A DNA stretch of 64,000 nt from Massilia sp. PDC64 (GTDB lineage: Bacteria > Pseudomonadota > Gammaproteobacteria > Burkholderiales > Burkholderiaceae_D): the NCBI RefSeq assembly GCF_900101265.1, contig NZ_FMZS01000004.1:248001-312000 (forward strand), in the 5' to 3' direction. Positions 35,715-42,968 of this stretch are shown here, piece after piece. The position numbers and the translations under genes are program-made. Under the pieces are notes generated by a model. It was given only the letters and a program-made list of their open reading frames with translations, was not told the origin of the DNA and searched no databases. Every line of letters starts with the position of its first letter. Position 1 is the stretch's first letter.

Positions 35715-37195
35715 GGCATGGCCCCTTTGCGGCCGAATCGCAGGACGCCGTCGGCGATGCGGCCGTAGCGGATCGTCAGCATGTCCTGCACATAGTTCTG
35801 GTAGACCTGCCACGGCTTGCGCGAGCCCTGCTGCGGCAGGTCGGCGCGGGCGCGCTGCACGTAGCCCGACGTAAAACTGAGGAACGGTTCCGGCTCGACG
35901 CCCGGTTCGCGGTGCACGACGGCGACCTGCTGCCCCTTGCGGTCCATGTGGCGCAGCAGGCGTACGACCCAGGCGGCCGTCAGGTCGGCCTTCAGCGTCC
36001 ACGACGCGTTCGTGTACCCGAACGTCATCACGCAGTTCGGCAGGCCGGAGAGCATCATGCCCTTGTACGACATGGCCTCGTTCGGGCGGAACGGCTGGCC
36101 GTCCACCGTGATGGCGATGCCGCCCAGCAGCTTGATCTTGAGGCCCGTCGCCAGCACGACGACGTTGGCGGGCAGCACGCGGCCGGACGCCAGCAGCAGG
36201 CCGTCCGGCGTGAAACGTTCGATGCGGTCCGTGAGGACGCTCGCGCGGCCCGTGCGGATCGCGCGGAACAGGTCGCCATCCGGCACGACGCATACGCGCT
36301 GGTCCCACGGCTTGTACGTTGGCGTGAAATGGGTGTCGACGTCGTAGCCGGGGCCGAGCTGGTGGCGCGCCATGGCGACGATCTTGCGTTTCGCGAGATC
36401 GGGCTTCGTGCGCGCGACGCGATACAGCAGCATGCTCTCGGCGATCACGCGCCAGCGCGTCAGCGCATACGCGGCGCGCGCGGGGAGCCAGCGGCGCAGG
36501 CGCTGCGCGAAGCCGTATTCGGACGGGCGGCTCACGATATAGGTCGGGGAACGCTGCAGCATCGTCACGTGCGCGGCTTCCTTCGCCATCGCGGGCACGA
36601 GCGTGACGGCCGTGGCGCCGCTGCCGACGACGACGACGTGGCGGCCCCGGTAGTCCAGGTCGGCCGGCCAGAACTGCGGCTGCACGATCCGGCCCGAGAA
36701 CGACTCTTCGCCGTCGAAGCGCGGCCGGTATGCCTCGTCATAGCTGTAGTAGCCGCTGCACATATACAGGAAGCGGGTGCGCAGCCATACACGGAGGCCG
36801 TCATGCTCCGCCTCCACGCGCCAGCATGCGTCCCCGCTGTCCCAATGCGCGCTCACGACGCGGTGGCCGTAGCGGATGTGGCGCTCGATGCCGTTGTCGC
36901 GCGCCGTCTGCGCGATGTAGCGCCGGATCGACGGGCCGTCCGCAATCGCCTTGCCCTCCAGCCAGGGCTGGAATGCGTAACCCAGGGTATACATGTCGGA
37001 GTCCGAACGCACGCCGGGATAGCGGAACAGATCCCATGTGCCGCCCAGCGCGGCGCGCGCCTCCAGGATCGCATACGTCTTGCCGGGGCAGCCCCGCTGC
37101 AGGTGCCAGGCGGCGCCGATCCCGGACAGGCCGGCGCCCACGATGAGGACGTCGAAGAAGGGCGCCGCAGCGGCGTCGCGAGGGCGGTCGGTCAT
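35711..37195 (-). CDS. Flavin-containing monooxygenase, EthA/AlmA-like Baeyer-Villiger type
   Basis: A 494-residue class B flavoprotein. The FAD site is VLIVGAGLSGIGAA, then GGTWDLFRYPGVRSDSDM, and the NADPH site is VVVVGSGATAVTLVPAM. The fingerprint FxGxxxHxxxWP reads FSGRIVQPQFWP, so the usual His is Gln172. ATG at 37195 is used; a longer start at 37243 would run into the operator region. It is the first gene of the operon FMO-SDR-hydrolase, divergent from a TetR gene. Such sets oxidise long-chain or cyclic ketones to esters; the actual substrate is unknown. Confidence 0.85.
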   Translation of the reverse strand: MTDRPRDAAAAPFFDVLIVGAGLSGIGAAWHLQRGCPGKTYAILEARAALGGTWDLFRYPGVRSDSDMYTLGYAFQPWLEGKAIADGPSIRRYIAQTARDNGIERHIRYGHRVVSAHWDSGDACWRVEAEHDGLRVWLRTRFLYMCSGYYSYDEAYRPRFDGEESFSGRIVQPQFWPADLDYRGRHVVVVGSGATAVTLVPAMAKEAAHVTMLQRSPTYIVSRPSEYGFAQRLRRWLPARAAYALTRWRVIAESMLLYRVARTKPDLAKRKIVAMARHQLGPGYDVDTHFTPTYKPWDQRVCVVPDGDLFRAIRTGRASVLTDRIERFTPDGLLLASGRVLPANVVVLATGLKIKLLGGIAITVDGQPFRPNEAMSYKGMMLSGLPNCVMTFGYTNASWTLKADLTAAWVVRLLRHMDRKGQQVAVVHREPGVEPEPFLSFTSGYVQRARADLPQQGSRKPWQVYQNYVQDMLTIRYGRIADGVLRFGRKGAMP

Positions 37196-37226
37196 GGCGT
37201 GTCTCGTTGTGTTTTGAATACGATTG

Positions 37227-37244
37227 ACACTGTATATTGTCACA
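37227..37244. promoter_or_regulatory. Candidate TetR operator between the monooxygenase and its regulator
   Basis: TGACA (37227-37231) and TGTCA (37240-37244) form an 18-bp inverted repeat in the divergent promoter region. The left arm overlaps a perfect -35 hexamer, TTGACA at 37226-37231, pointing toward the TetR gene. A bound dimer would block both directions. Confidence 0.5.
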
Positions 37245-37279
37245 TATCGATAAGCAATGTTATGTGCGAAAATAGAAGG

Positions 37280-37909
37280 ATGCCTCCAGAATCTTTACAA
37301 CCCGCCCGGCCCTATCGTGGCGTTCCGCAAGACGAACGGCGCGCACAACGGCGCGCCCAGCTGATCGCGGCGGCCGTCGCCGTCTACGGCGAGCGCGGCT
37401 ACCGCCAGTCGACCGTCAAGGCCGTCTGCGAGGCCGCCGGGCTGACCGAACGTTATTTCTATGAATCCTTCGCGAACAGCGAAGAGTTGTTGATCGCCTC
37501 GTTCAATGCCGTCACGTACAGCGTGCTCGGCGAGATCACGGAAGCGGCGCAGCAGGCCGGCCGCAGCCGGGTCGCGCGGGCGCGCGCGATGCTGCACACG
37601 TATTTCGCGGCGCTGCAGCGCGAGCCCCGTTCGGCGCGCGTGTTCCTCGTCGAGATCCGCGGCGTCAGCCGGGCCGTCGACAAGGCGTTCGACGCCGCGC
37701 TGCGCGCCATCGGCGAACAGGTCGGCCGCTACGTCGTGCCGCCCGGCGTGCCGGCCGATCCGCTGCTCGAAGCAGGCATCGTCGGCGGTGTGATCCACAT
37801 CGCGCTGCGCTGGATCGAGGACGGGTACACGCCCGACATCGAAGTCGTCACCGACAGCGCGCTGCGCCTCGGCATGGTGCTGGGGCGCCCGCCGATGCGG
37901 CGCGGCTGA
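37280..37909 (+). CDS. TetR/AcrR-family transcriptional regulator
   Basis: A 209-residue regulator. The helix-turn-helix near residues 25-65 reads AAVAVYGERGYRQSTVKAVCEAAGLTERYFYESFANSEELL; the remaining helices form the ligand-binding dimer domain. ATG at 37280 is used; ATG at 37262 is in frame with no better ribosome site. The gene is divergent from the monooxygenase operon, with a palindrome between, so it most likely represses that operon until a ketone or lipid ligand binds. Its stop abuts the convergent exonuclease III gene. Confidence 0.85.
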   Translation: MPPESLQPARPYRGVPQDERRAQRRAQLIAAAVAVYGERGYRQSTVKAVCEAAGLTERYFYESFANSEELLIASFNAVTYSVLGEITEAAQQAGRSRVARARAMLHTYFAALQREPRSARVFLVEIRGVSRAVDKAFDAALRAIGEQVGRYVVPPGVPADPLLEAGIVGGVIHIALRWIEDGYTPDIEVVTDSALRLGMVLGRPPMRRG

Positions 37910-38695
37910 TCAGCCCAGCTTCGGCCAGTCCAGCTCCACCCAGGTCGGCGCGTGGTCGCTGGGCTTCGCGCGCCCGCGCACGTCGCGGTCGACGCCGGCC
38001 GCCTTCAGCTTCGGGGCGAGGGCGGGGCTCAGCAGCAGGTGGTCGATGCGCAGGCCCGCGTTGCGGCCGTACGCGTCACGGAAATAATCCCAGAACGTGT
38101 AGATGACTTCGCCCGGGTGCATCGCGCGCAGCGCGTCCGTCCAGCCCTGGTCGAGCAGGCGCTGGTAAGCCGCGCGCGTCTCCGGGCGGAACAGCGCATC
38201 GTCGACCCAGCGCTCGGGTTTATACACGTCCAGTTCCGTCGGCATCACGTTGTAGTCGCCCGCGATCACGACCGGCGCGCCCGTGACGATGAGTTCCTGC
38301 GCGCGCAGGCGCAGGCGCTCGAACCAGCGCAGCTTATAGTCGAACTTCGGACCCGGCGCCGGGTTCCCGTTCGGCAGGTACAGGCACGCGACGAGGATGC
38401 CGTTCACGGCCGCCTCGATGTAGCGGCTCTGCTCGTCGTCGGGATCGCCCGGCAGGCCGCGCTGCAATTCCTGCGGCTCGGTGCCCCGCGCGAGGATCGC
38501 GACGCCGTTCCAGCTTTTCTGGCCGTGCCAGATCGGGCAGTAGCCGGCCGCACGGATCTCCAGTTCCGGGAATTTGTCCTGCGGCGCCTTCAGCTCCTGC
38601 AGGCAGGCCACGTCCGGCTGCGTCTCCTCGAGCCATTGGAGCAGGGCGGGAAGGCGGCTGTTGATGCCGTTGACGTTGAAGGTCGCGATGCGCAT
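37910..38695 (-). CDS. xthA: Exodeoxyribonuclease III
   Basis: A 261-residue AP endonuclease/3'-exonuclease. The signatures are MRIATFNVNGINSRLP (Asn), CLQELKAPQDKFP (metal-binding Glu), VIAGDYNVMPTELDV (catalytic Asp and Asn), LRIDHLLLSP and SDHAPTWVEL (catalytic His). ATG at 38695 is used because GAGAG precedes it and homologues begin MRIATFN; an ATG four codons upstream is in frame. It removes abasic sites and 3' blocks in base excision repair. Confidence 0.93.
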   Translation of the reverse strand: MRIATFNVNGINSRLPALLQWLEETQPDVACLQELKAPQDKFPELEIRAAGYCPIWHGQKSWNGVAILARGTEPQELQRGLPGDPDDEQSRYIEAAVNGILVACLYLPNGNPAPGPKFDYKLRWFERLRLRAQELIVTGAPVVIAGDYNVMPTELDVYKPERWVDDALFRPETRAAYQRLLDQGWTDALRAMHPGEVIYTFWDYFRDAYGRNAGLRIDHLLLSPALAPKLKAAGVDRDVRGRAKPSDHAPTWVELDWPKLG

Positions 38696-38883
38696 GGGTT
38701 CTCTCATGGGTTGTCGTTGCCGCTATTCTGACCCGAGAATGCCGCGGCCGCCGCACGACCCACTCAAGTAGTCAAACTACGCCGGATTCTTCAGAAATTC
38801 TTTGCCATCTCGCCTTCGCTGTAGCTTTTCTACAGATAGCGGTTAAAATTCCCGTATTCCAACAACGACACCGCCCGGAGACC

Positions 38884-41283
38884 ATGAAGCCGATTCCCCA
38901 CGCCGTTTTCGCCCTCTGCCTGCTCGCCGGCCTGCCGGCCCACGCGCAAAACGCGGACCGCACGTACCTCGGCTACCGCACCGACAACGGGACGCTCGAC
39001 ATCGCCACCAGCGACGGCCGTTACCTGATCCGCCCCTACGACGCCAACATCGTCGAGACGAGTTTCGTGCCGCGCGGCGAAACGTTCGACCCGGCATCGC
39101 ACGCCGTCGTCCTGAAGCCCGGCCAGGCGCCGGCCACGATCAGGGAAGCGGATGGCCGCATCCAGCTCGTCACGGACGGCATCACGGTCACCGTCGAGAA
39201 ATCGCCGCTGCGTATCAGTTATACGTACAAGGGCCGGCCGCTCGTCGCCGAGAAGCAGGGCTATGGCCACGCGGGCGAACTGGAAAGCATCGAGTTCGCG
39301 CTCGAGGGCGACGAAGCGCTGTACGGGGCAGGGTCGCGCGCGGTCGGCATGAACCGGCGCGGCAACCGCTTCCGCCTGTACAACCGGGCGTCGTATGGAT
39401 TCGGCAACCGCGCGGACCAGATGGGCTATGGCATCCCGATGGCCGTGTCGTCGCACAGGTACGCGATCCACTTCGACAATCCGCAGGCCGGTTGGCTCGA
39501 TTTCGACAGCCGCAGGGACGGCACCCTGCGCTACGAAGTGATGGGCGGCCGCAAGACGTACCAGGTGATCGCGGGTGACGACTGGGCGCAACTGATGGAC
39601 GAAACGACCCGCCTGACGGGCCGCCAGCCCTTGCCGCCGCGCTGGGCGTTCGGCAATTTCGCGAGCCGCTTCGGCTACCACACGGAAAGCGAGGCGCGCG
39701 CCGTCGTGGATAAATTCATCGCGGACGGCATCCCGCTGGATGCGATCGTGTTCGACCTGTACTGGTTCGGCAAGACCGTCAAGGGCACGATGGGCAATCT
39801 GGCGTGGGACCGCGACAGCTTCCCCCGCGCGGAAGCGATGATGGCGGATTTCAGCAGGAAGGGCGTCAAGACCGTCCTCATCACGGAACCGTTCGTGCTG
39901 ACGACGTCGAAGCGCTGGCAGGACGCCGCGCAGCAGGGCGTCCTCGCGACGGATGCGCAGGGCAAGCCGTTCGTCTTCGATTTCTTCTTCGGGAACACGG
40001 GCCTCGTCGACGTGTTCAAGCCGCAGGCACGCGACTGGTTCTGGAATATCTACAAGGACCTCAAGGCGGGTGGCGTCGCGGGCTGGTGGGGCGACCTGGG
40101 CGAACCGGAAACGCATCCGTCCGCCGCGCGCCATGCCACCGGCACGGCGGACCAGGTCCACAACATCTACGGCCACGAATGGGCGAAGCTGATCGCCGAC
40201 GGCTATGCGCGCGACTATCCGCAGGAGCGCCCCTTCATCCTGATGCGTTCCGGTTATTCGGGATCGCAACGCTTCGGCATGATTCCGTGGTCGGGCGACG
40301 TGCAGCGGGGCTGGGGCGGCCTGCAGTCGCAGATGGAAATCGCGCTGCAGATGGGCATGCAGGGCCAGGCCTACATGCATTCCGACCTGGGCGGCTTTGC
40401 GGGGCCCGTGCTGGACGACGAGTTGTACGTGCGCTGGCTGCAGTACGGCGTGTTCCAGCCGATCTTCCGTCCGCACGCGCAGGAAGAGGTGCCGGCCGAG
40501 GCGATCTTCCGCACCCCGGCCGTGAAGGCGCTGGCGCGCGACGCCATCCGCCTGCGCTACGCGATGCTGCCCTATAACTACACGGCCGCCTTCGACGACA
40601 GCCGCACGGGCATGCCGATGATGCGCCCCGTCCTGTTCGAGGACCCGGACAATGAATTCATGTCGACGACGGGCATCTCGTCCACGTACCTGTGGGGCCC
40701 GGACTTCCTCGTCGCGCCCGTCACGGAACCGGGCGCCGCGCGCAAGGAAGTCTTCTTCCCGCGCAAGGGCAGCGTGTGGTTCGACTTCTATACGGACGAG
40801 CCGCACCACGGCGGCATCCTGGAGACCGTGGCCACGCGTCCGGACCGCATCCCGACGTACGTCCGCGCCGGCGCCTTCGTCCCGCTCGCGCAACCGGTGC
40901 AGAGCACGCGCGATTATTCGACGGCGCAGCTGGACCTGCATTACTGGCACCACCCGGGCGTGACGCAGGCGCAAGGCCATCTGTACGACGACGACGGCCA
41001 TACGGCGCACGCGTTCGAAGCGGGCAAGTACGAACTGGTGCGCTTTGCCAGCCGGTTCGCCGACGGCCGCCTGGCGCTGACGGTCGCGCCGGAGCCGGGC
41101 GCCGCCGCGACGCCGACGGCACGCACGTTCGACCTGAAGGTGCACAACGTGGCGGCAAAACCGCGCGCCGTGCAGGTGGGCGGCAAGGCGATCGCGTACC
41201 GCTGGGATGCGAAACGGCGCGTGCTCGACGTCAGGCTGCCGGCCGTGCACAAGGAGGCGTTGCAGGTCGTCGTGACCTTGTAA
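38884..41283 (+). CDS. Secreted glycoside hydrolase family 31 enzyme
   Basis: A 799-residue enzyme with signal peptide MKPIPHAVFALCLLAGLPAHA. An N-terminal beta-sandwich (about 25-230) precedes the TIM barrel; the nucleophile is Asp404 in GWWGDLGEPE and the acid/base Asp472 in PWSGDVQRGWGG. C-terminal beta domains follow from about 600. The segments DLYWFGKTVKGTMGNL and VKTVLITEPFVLT recall the GH31 oligosaccharide 4-alpha-glucosyltransferase from Cellvibrio as I remember it, so transglycosylation on starch oligosaccharides is as likely as alpha-glucosidase or alpha-xylosidase activity. CGGAG lies 6 bp before the ATG. Confidence 0.87.
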   Translation: MKPIPHAVFALCLLAGLPAHAQNADRTYLGYRTDNGTLDIATSDGRYLIRPYDANIVETSFVPRGETFDPASHAVVLKPGQAPATIREADGRIQLVTDGITVTVEKSPLRISYTYKGRPLVAEKQGYGHAGELESIEFALEGDEALYGAGSRAVGMNRRGNRFRLYNRASYGFGNRADQMGYGIPMAVSSHRYAIHFDNPQAGWLDFDSRRDGTLRYEVMGGRKTYQVIAGDDWAQLMDETTRLTGRQPLPPRWAFGNFASRFGYHTESEARAVVDKFIADGIPLDAIVFDLYWFGKTVKGTMGNLAWDRDSFPRAEAMMADFSRKGVKTVLITEPFVLTTSKRWQDAAQQGVLATDAQGKPFVFDFFFGNTGLVDVFKPQARDWFWNIYKDLKAGGVAGWWGDLGEPETHPSAARHATGTADQVHNIYGHEWAKLIADGYARDYPQERPFILMRSGYSGSQRFGMIPWSGDVQRGWGGLQSQMEIALQMGMQGQAYMHSDLGGFAGPVLDDELYVRWLQYGVFQPIFRPHAQEEVPAEAIFRTPAVKALARDAIRLRYAMLPYNYTAAFDDSRTGMPMMRPVLFEDPDNEFMSTTGISSTYLWGPDFLVAPVTEPGAARKEVFFPRKGSVWFDFYTDEPHHGGILETVATRPDRIPTYVRAGAFVPLAQPVQSTRDYSTAQLDLHYWHHPGVTQAQGHLYDDDGHTAHAFEAGKYELVRFASRFADGRLALTVAPEPGAAATPTARTFDLKVHNVAAKPRAVQVGGKAIAYRWDAKRRVLDVRLPAVHKEALQVVVTL

Positions 41284-41357
41284 CGCCACCCGCGCTCCAC
41301 GCTTGGGTTGAATTCGGTACACTGCCTCCCCGGGAACCCGGATTTGCGCACTGCACC

Positions 41358-42419
41358 ATGAAGACCCAACTGTTGCAAGACTTCCAGGAAAGCGGATCGG
41401 CACCAGCGCCGGCGGGTCCGCCCGCGCCTCCGCCGCCCGCAGCGCCGCCCCGGCGCCCGGCCGTCTGGCACGGACCCGGCGCGCACCGCACGGAGGCCGG
41501 GGCCGCCGTCCAGAAGGCAGATCCGGGCACGATGCAGCGTGCGCCGGAAACGTCCGCGCGGGGCAAAGGTGTCGCGATCGAGGCCCTGGCCGACCGCATG
41601 GCGCAGGCAAGGGCGGCAAAACCACCGCCACCGCCGCCCATCGACGAGGCGACGCTACCGGGTAGCGAGGCACGCGTCCGCCCGCAACCGTCGCCGCCTC
41701 CGGAGCCGCCACCGCCTCCCGGGCCGGCGGTGCCCGATCCTGTGCCGCCGCAAGCCGATGCGGGCACGATCCCCCGTCCCGTCCAGCCCGACATCGAGGC
41801 CGAGTGGCTCGCCGCGCGCCTGCGCGAGGACGTGGCGGCGCGCGAAACGCCTGCCTGGACGAGCATGTGGAAACGCCGCCTCGTCACGTGGAGCATCGCG
41901 GGCGGCCTGCTGGCCGGCCTGGCGGCGGGCGGTTTGTGGCTGTACGAGGAAAACCGGGTGGAGGATGCGCTCGTCGTCGTCGCGAACACGTCACCCGCGG
42001 GACAGCCGCCGGCCGTGCAGGCGTTCGCCGCCGGTTCGCCCGCACCCGTGCCGCCGGCCGTCGTGCCGGAAGCCGTGAAGCCCGTGCAGGAACCGAAGCC
42101 CGAGCCGAAGGCCGGGCTTGGGCCCGAACCGGAAGCGCCCGCCGTCGAAGCCAAAGCACCTGCCGCGGTTGCCGCGGCCCCGGTCGACGTCACGCCGCCC
42201 CGGCGCACGCCCCGTAACGAGAGGGCGGCGAAGAAGCGGACCGCCGCGAAGACGCGCCGCGTGACGGTCGGCGACACCCCGCCAGCCGCCGCCACGCCGT
42301 CCCCGCGCCAGCGCCGCGAAGAGACGCTGATGCAATGCCGGGCCCACGGCTACGACGCGCGCCAGTGTATCGAGCGGGCCTGTACCATGACGCGCTACGG
42401 CTTCGCGTGCAAGGGGTAG
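41358..42419 (+). CDS. Proline-rich single-pass membrane protein of unknown function
   Basis: A 353-residue protein I cannot assign. The N-terminal 170 residues are dominated by Pro/Ala runs (PPAPPPPAAPP, PPPEPPPPPGP) with short charged helices. One transmembrane helix lies at about 176-196 after basic WKRR, giving an N-in orientation. The outer part continues with Pro/Ala/Lys repeats (about 215-310), then a small C-terminal module with four cysteines (Cys327, 337, 342, 351) in CRAHGYDARQCIERAC and FACKG, which could form two disulfides. The architecture resembles TonB or cell-wall-spanning linkers, but no TonB C-terminal fold is visible. Confidence 0.6.
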   Translation: MKTQLLQDFQESGSAPAPAGPPAPPPPAAPPRRPAVWHGPGAHRTEAGAAVQKADPGTMQRAPETSARGKGVAIEALADRMAQARAAKPPPPPPIDEATLPGSEARVRPQPSPPPEPPPPPGPAVPDPVPPQADAGTIPRPVQPDIEAEWLAARLREDVAARETPAWTSMWKRRLVTWSIAGGLLAGLAAGGLWLYEENRVEDALVVVANTSPAGQPPAVQAFAAGSPAPVPPAVVPEAVKPVQEPKPEPKAGLGPEPEAPAVEAKAPAAVAAAPVDVTPPRRTPRNERAAKKRTAAKTRRVTVGDTPPAAATPSPRQRREETLMQCRAHGYDARQCIERACTMTRYGFACKG

Positions 42420-42431
42420 CCCGCCCCGGAC

Positions 42432-42821
42432 TCAGTGGTGGCCGTGCTGTTTCTCGTATTCGTCGGCCTCGGCCTTGGTGGCGTGGACGATGCCGTCCGG
42501 ATGCTCGGGCGGCGTGTACAGCGTGTACAGGCGCATCGGTTCGCTGGTCGACGTGTTGATGACGTTGTGTTCGGTCCCGGCCGGGATGACGACGGCGACG
42601 CCATCTTCGAGCTTGTGCTGTTCGCCATCCAGGATCGCGACGCCCTGGCCGGCCTCGACGCGGATGAACTGGTCGTGGCCCTCGTGCTTTTCGAGGCCGA
42701 TTTCCTCGCCGGGCTGCAGGGTCATGATGACCAGCTGGCTGCGCTGGGTCGTGTAGAGGACTTCGCGGAAGTTGTTCCCGGCGAGCGTTTTTTCTTCGAT
42801 GTTGATGCTGTAACCCGACAT
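42432..42821 (-). CDS. Cupin domain-containing protein
   Basis: A 129-residue single-domain cupin. ATG at 42821 is chosen because GGAG lies 7 bp upstream; longer starts are in frame without support. Cupin motif 1 reads PGEEIGLEKHEGHDQFIRVEAGQG and motif 2 PAGTEHNVIN, giving His, His, Gln/Glu and His as likely metal ligands. The C-terminus ends YEKQHGHH, His-rich. The gene is convergent with the proline-rich protein gene and divergent from the second hybrid kinase. Function and metal are not known. Confidence 0.8.
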   Translation of the reverse strand: MSGYSINIEEKTLAGNNFREVLYTTQRSQLVIMTLQPGEEIGLEKHEGHDQFIRVEAGQGVAILDGEQHKLEDGVAVVIPAGTEHNVINTSTSEPMRLYTLYTPPEHPDGIVHATKAEADEYEKQHGHH

Positions 42822-42931
42822 GGCGTTCTCCATTAAGTTGTCGTCCGCATTGTATCGGAAAGCGTAAAGCGATACGCAACGTTGTCGACTCGGCCATAAA
42901 CGTTTCATGTAATGCATGAATATTTCCACAA

Positions 42932-42940
42932 TGTTATAAT
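42932..42940 (+). promoter_or_regulatory. Extended -10 promoter of the second hybrid kinase gene
   Basis: TG-T-TATAAT at 42932-42940, a perfect extended -10, lies 28 bp before the ATG. At -35 there is no consensus; instead a palindrome TTCATG-5 bp-CATGAA occupies 42904-42920, a possible activator or repressor site. Confidence 0.5.
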
Positions 42941-42968
42941 CCGATCATGAACGTTTGACTTCGCCACC

